The notes beneath the pieces are model-generated. The model did not search any database, was not told the DNA's origin, and saw only the letters and a list, made by a program, of their open reading frames with translations. Below are positions 60,494-64,000 of a stretch of 64,000 nt of DNA, piece by piece. Numbering within the stretch: the stretch's first letter is position 1; every line of letters begins with the position of its first letter. Origin of the DNA: Haliotis asinina (lineage: Eukaryota > Mollusca > Gastropoda > Lepetellida > Haliotidae); the NCBI RefSeq assembly GCF_037392515.1, contig NC_090283.1, positions 25,188,249-25,252,248 on the forward strand, in the 5' to 3' direction. A program made the translations under genes and the position numbers.

Positions 60494-61867
60494 GAAACGG
60501 TTTGCCCATACTCTGACTAATCATGCGTCCAAACGAAGCATGTTGGCTGTGTAGGAGCACGTGGATTAGAGAAAAATGGCATCTCGGAGATTTTGCCAAA
60601 TGCTTGTCGAGAACTGGTATAAAAAGGTGGGGAATAAGTGTCCATACATATCAGCTGACAGAAACCAGAATTATGCCACGGCTAACAGCACAAGGGAGAG
60701 AGAGGGCCATAGGTATGAGGCAGATTGGTGCCAACAACAGCCATATTCCAAGGGCCCTGAACACCTGGTACCATTATCAGGGTGTTCCAGCGTAACAATC
60801 AAACTGGCAGCACCTAAAACAGGCCACAATGAGGCAGACCACGTTTGACGACTCTACAAAGAGACCGCCATCTGCGTACTCTTCATCTACTCTTCAACTG
60901 GGTCATCACTGCAACCGAAGCGTCATGAGTCGAGGTAACGTACTACGACGTCTGTGTGCAGCAGGTGTCAGACCTCGACATCCTCTGCGCGGAATGGTAT
61001 CGACCCACAAACAGTATTGTCGTAGATTACAGTGGGCAAGGCCTGGCTGGTATGAAAATGGCAGCGAGTGTTTTTACAGACGAAAGTCGATTCACCATGT
61101 CCCATAATCATGGTCGGGTGCTAGCATAACGTCCCAAAAAGAAAGACTAGCGCCGAACTGCGTCCAAGAGGTGCATCCTTTTGGAGCATGCGGTTTGATG
61201 GTGTGGGGAAGAATTTGTGAGAATCAATCTACACGTATATCATAGAACTTGAACGCTCAGAGATAGAGAGATGACATGTTTCAACTCGTGGCAATACCAT
61301 TTCTTCGCCAGCAAAAAGAGGGAACACTTCTGCAGCCCAACAACACCAGGCCCCACACAAGGTGAATTATCCAGAACGTCTTGAATGCCCAGAATACCTA
61401 GGTTCTTCCATGGCCAGCACGCTCACCTGACATATACCCCATAGAGCACTTGTGATCACCCGAATCACAAGCAATCCGACAAGAACTTGCAGACACTCTC
61501 AGGAACGAGTGGAATGGCATTCCGAATGACATCATTCGTCGGCTAACGACATCAATGAGATGGCGAGTCTGGGAGTGTATTTCTGCTAGAGGTGATCACA
61601 CTCGTTACTGAGGATGTCTAAGCGTCAGCAGAGACTTGAAATGACTGAGACGTTCCATTATTGACTGTTGTATCTGTGAACTCCTATGTTATTCCTACCC
61701 TTCCATCACATGACAGGTGCTCTTCATCTGTGATGAGTTTCTCATAGACATGTTGGTGCATTGTCCCAAATGCTGGCTTCACTAAATGCACTATAACATA
61801 AGAAACGTATGTTCCGCGTTGATTTTATCGATTATGAATAATGATGGTCACTTTCTTTTGCCCAGTA
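60494..61867 (+). mobile_element. Duplicate of the decayed Tc1, left end missing
   Basis: Same sequence as 55055-56428, therefore without the first 75 bp and its left terminal repeat. The right end 'tcactttcttttgccc' is retained at about 61848-61863. Confidence 0.88.
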
Positions 61868-62028
61868 GTTTAGTATCCGTGGCGGCTGTATAGGATTCAT
61901 CCTTTTAAATATAAATAAATTTAAATATAAATAATTATCTGTTTACAGTAGGTTAACACGTTGCTTCTAGTATTTTCATATATTATGAAAAAAGTCTTCG
62001 ACCAAATCTTCCTCGCCTCGCCATGCAG

Positions 62029-62098
62029 ATTCCGGAAGCTGGTCTTTATGCCATGTCAAAGGCGGCCCTGGACACATTTACAAGATACCTTGCTCACG
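62029..62098 (+). CDS. Second copy of SDR exon 6
   Basis: Identical to 56590-56659, including acceptor 'gccatgcag' and donor 'gttagt', encoding IPEAGLYAMSKAALDTF with the catalytic Tyr/Lys pair. The exon is 70 bp, so including both copies in one transcript would shift the frame. Only one copy at a time can give a normal SDR. Confidence 0.85.
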
Positions 62099-62203
62099 GT
62101 TAGTTTTTAAACCTTTTCCCTAAAGGCCTACCCCTGTAGGCTGCTGCAGTTTTTCTGTGGAGCATTTTGTCGAAGGAGAATCCAATGTTCTGAATTCAAC
62201 ACT

Positions 62204-64000
62204 GTGAGTGACTGAGTGAGTGAGTGAGTGAGTGAGTTAATATTGAACGTCACATCGGCAATATTTCAGCCATATCGTGACGAGAACATTTAACACTGAA
62301 ATGGATGATATATATTTTATAAAAAGTCCTGTCAGCTAAGGACAGTAAAACAACTAGAACATCACAGTTACCATTTAAAACTAGTGTGGAAAGTTAAATC
62401 TAATATCACTATTTGGACAACACAATATAGTATTCCCAGAAATTATTGAGAATCATGTTGCGTCATGTAACTCATTACGTTTATTAACTTCTGGCGTTTT
62501 ACTTACATAAACATGTTAAAACATCATCCTTTTACAGTCTCAGTCTTGTTTTAGTACTTTGTTAGACCTCCTCACTCAGCAACGCATGCCTGAATACGCC
62601 TAGGCACACTACCCATCAAAGTTTGTAGGTAATCGTGTGACAGGGTATCCCAATATTGGACCACCTCGGCCTTCATATCTTCAATATTTCTCAGTCCCTT
62701 TTGGTTTATTCTGTCCTTCATGACTCCCCACACATTCTCAATTGGGTTTAGGTCTGGGCTGTAACTGGGCCAGTCTAAAACTTGAACATTTTCGCCCGAC
62801 AGCCACTGTTTTGTGTAGCGCGCAGTGTGTTTTGGGTCATTATCATGCTGGAAAATCCAATCATCTTCATAAAATGTTTGTGCTGTCGGAAGAAGGTGAC
62901 CATTTAGAATGTCAACGTATCTTTCTTTTGTCAAGTTTCCCGTGAAAACACACAATGGCGTCACTCCGCGAGCCGATATGCCACCCCACATGTGAAACTT
63001 CGGGCTATGTTTGGGTCGCTGGTAGATAGGTTTGACAGTATCTTTGGTCCAAATTTTCACACAATTAGGGAAAAGCCAAACAGAACTTTCATCCGAAAAG
63101 AAAACATTATCCCAATCTTGATTTTCATGAGCCCGACACCAGTTTAAACGTTTTTCCTTTTGTGCATCTTTCATCAACGGCGAGGGAATTCCACGTTTTT
63201 TCACCCAATTAAGTCTCTGTAATTCCTGCCTAACTGTTTCATTGCATACCTGAGGACTTCCTCTGCTAACCATTTCATTTCTGATGTTCTCAACACTTTA
63301 CAATTTGCCCCTACTCACAATCTGCCCAAGTCTTCGGCGATCCACAACACTGAATTTCCTAGGCCGACCTGCCCCTGCTTTGTGCTCTATCCCGGTTCCT
63401 GTTTGAATATTCTTCAAAGTTCTGTAAACTGTAGACAGAGGAATACCATGTCTACAAGCTAACACTTTAGCATCAGCCTCACCCCTTTCAAAATCATCTA
63501 GAATGAGCTTTCTTTTCTCTCTTGTTGTAAATTCTGCCATGGCAACACAGGAAGCCGTCTGCTCAGACAAGGGAGATAACTCTTGACGTAATGAGCTGCC
63601 TTCTAAGCCTTCAAGAGTTGTCTCCCTTATTCAGTATGCTTAGTGCATAGTGAAAGCCCTTTTTCCAATCTTAGCATCATTAGAAAAAAAAACAAAGATT
63701 TTCTCAATAATTTCTGGGAACACTGTATAAAACACGGGCTATATATCACCAACGACAGAAGGTAGATCACCATACTAGGGGCCATGGGGACTTACAGTAC
63801 ATTTGCTTCCTGCATGAACCCTAGCTGGATTTACATAATCCCTTCAGCCGTTAGCAATTCAGGAAATCTAGCCATACATTAAAAAGACAGGTATTCTACG
63901 ATTAGAAACAATGGAAAGTTTTGATGTACTTTAAATGTTTTGGGACTTACGTACCCTCTCAGGAGGACAATAATTTTACAGTGCTTTAACCCCCCTCGAG
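62204..64000 (-). mobile_element. Duplicate of LINE copy C 3' part with nested Tc1
   Basis: Repeats 56765-58561. The LINE 3' terminus is at about 62204-62244, the nested Tc1 at 62426-63730 and the LINE continuation from 63731 to the window end. Confidence 0.9.
62572..63570 (-). pseudogene. Duplicate Tc1-like transposase with the same internal stop
   Basis: Same sequence as 57133-58131: helix-turn-helix frame 63570-63298, a TAA, then the DD34E catalytic frame 63273-62572. No difference from unit 1 was noticed. Confidence 0.9.

Larger units (their letters stand above)
60494..64000. repeat. Tandem duplication, unit 2 (continues past window)
   Basis: Starts abruptly inside the decayed Tc1 after LINE sequence 'atatgtgacaaag' and repeats 55055-58561 essentially base for base to the window edge. 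If complete it would end near 65932. Confidence 0.93.

Overview
The window looks like gastropod mollusc nuclear DNA, most likely an abalone (Haliotis)-type genome. The host gene has introns with GT-AG borders, spacer DNA is AT-rich, and several SINE copies end in a 'tttagttttacgccgc' / CTCA-repeat tail that I associate with abalone sequences. The taxon is inferred from remembered repeats, not from a search.

The host backbone is a tandem family of one gene, a classical short-chain dehydrogenase/reductase (SDR), on the + strand. Copy A (7229-15903) is complete: nine exons with consistent phases give 252 residues with TGxxxGIG, NNAG and YxxxK. Copy B (23782-25407) keeps only exons 1, 7 and 8. 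Two further exon-8-like scraps lie at 43.7 and 44.1 kb. Copy C (53235 onward) has exons 2-6 and would continue past the right edge. A 5,439-bp tandem duplication starting at 55055 has given copy C a second exon 6 (62029-62098).

Mobile elements have expanded this array. Four copies of one I-superfamily (Nimb-like) LINE with RNase H lie at 17602-22923, 28391-43300 (interrupted), 44941-50958 and 56765-60493 (interrupted). Two of them have visible target-site duplications. tRNA-derived and conserved-core SINEs share the 3' tail of this LINE. There are also three Tc1-type transposons, three inverted-repeat (MITE-like) elements and two older LINE reverse-transcriptase relics.

The largest single element is a 13.86-kb Polinton/Maverick (28763-42617) inserted in one LINE copy. 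It has 160-bp terminal inverted repeats that differ by one base, and a 5-bp target duplication (TCTTG). It carries a retroviral-type integrase, protein-primed DNA polymerase B, a packaging ATPase, a probable double-jelly-roll major capsid protein, a probable minor capsid protein, and about nine membrane, coiled-coil, Cys-rich or fibre-like proteins. No adenain-type protease was recognised. It looks young and nearly whole, with about two interruptions. Its divergent gene pairs are separated by very short AT-rich spacers, one a perfect 35-bp palindrome that includes both start codons.

Region by region: 1-7.2 kb spacer with SINEs and a three-copy repeat next to the SDR promoter; 7.2-16.2 kb SDR A; 16.2-23.8 kb minisatellite split by a full-length LINE; 23.8-28.4 kb SDR B remnant and LINE relics; 28.4-43.3 kb LINE plus Polinton; 43.3-53.2 kb SDR scraps and a second full-length LINE in SDR C intron 1; 53.2-64 kb SDR C exons, Tc1 and LINE insertions and the tandem duplication.
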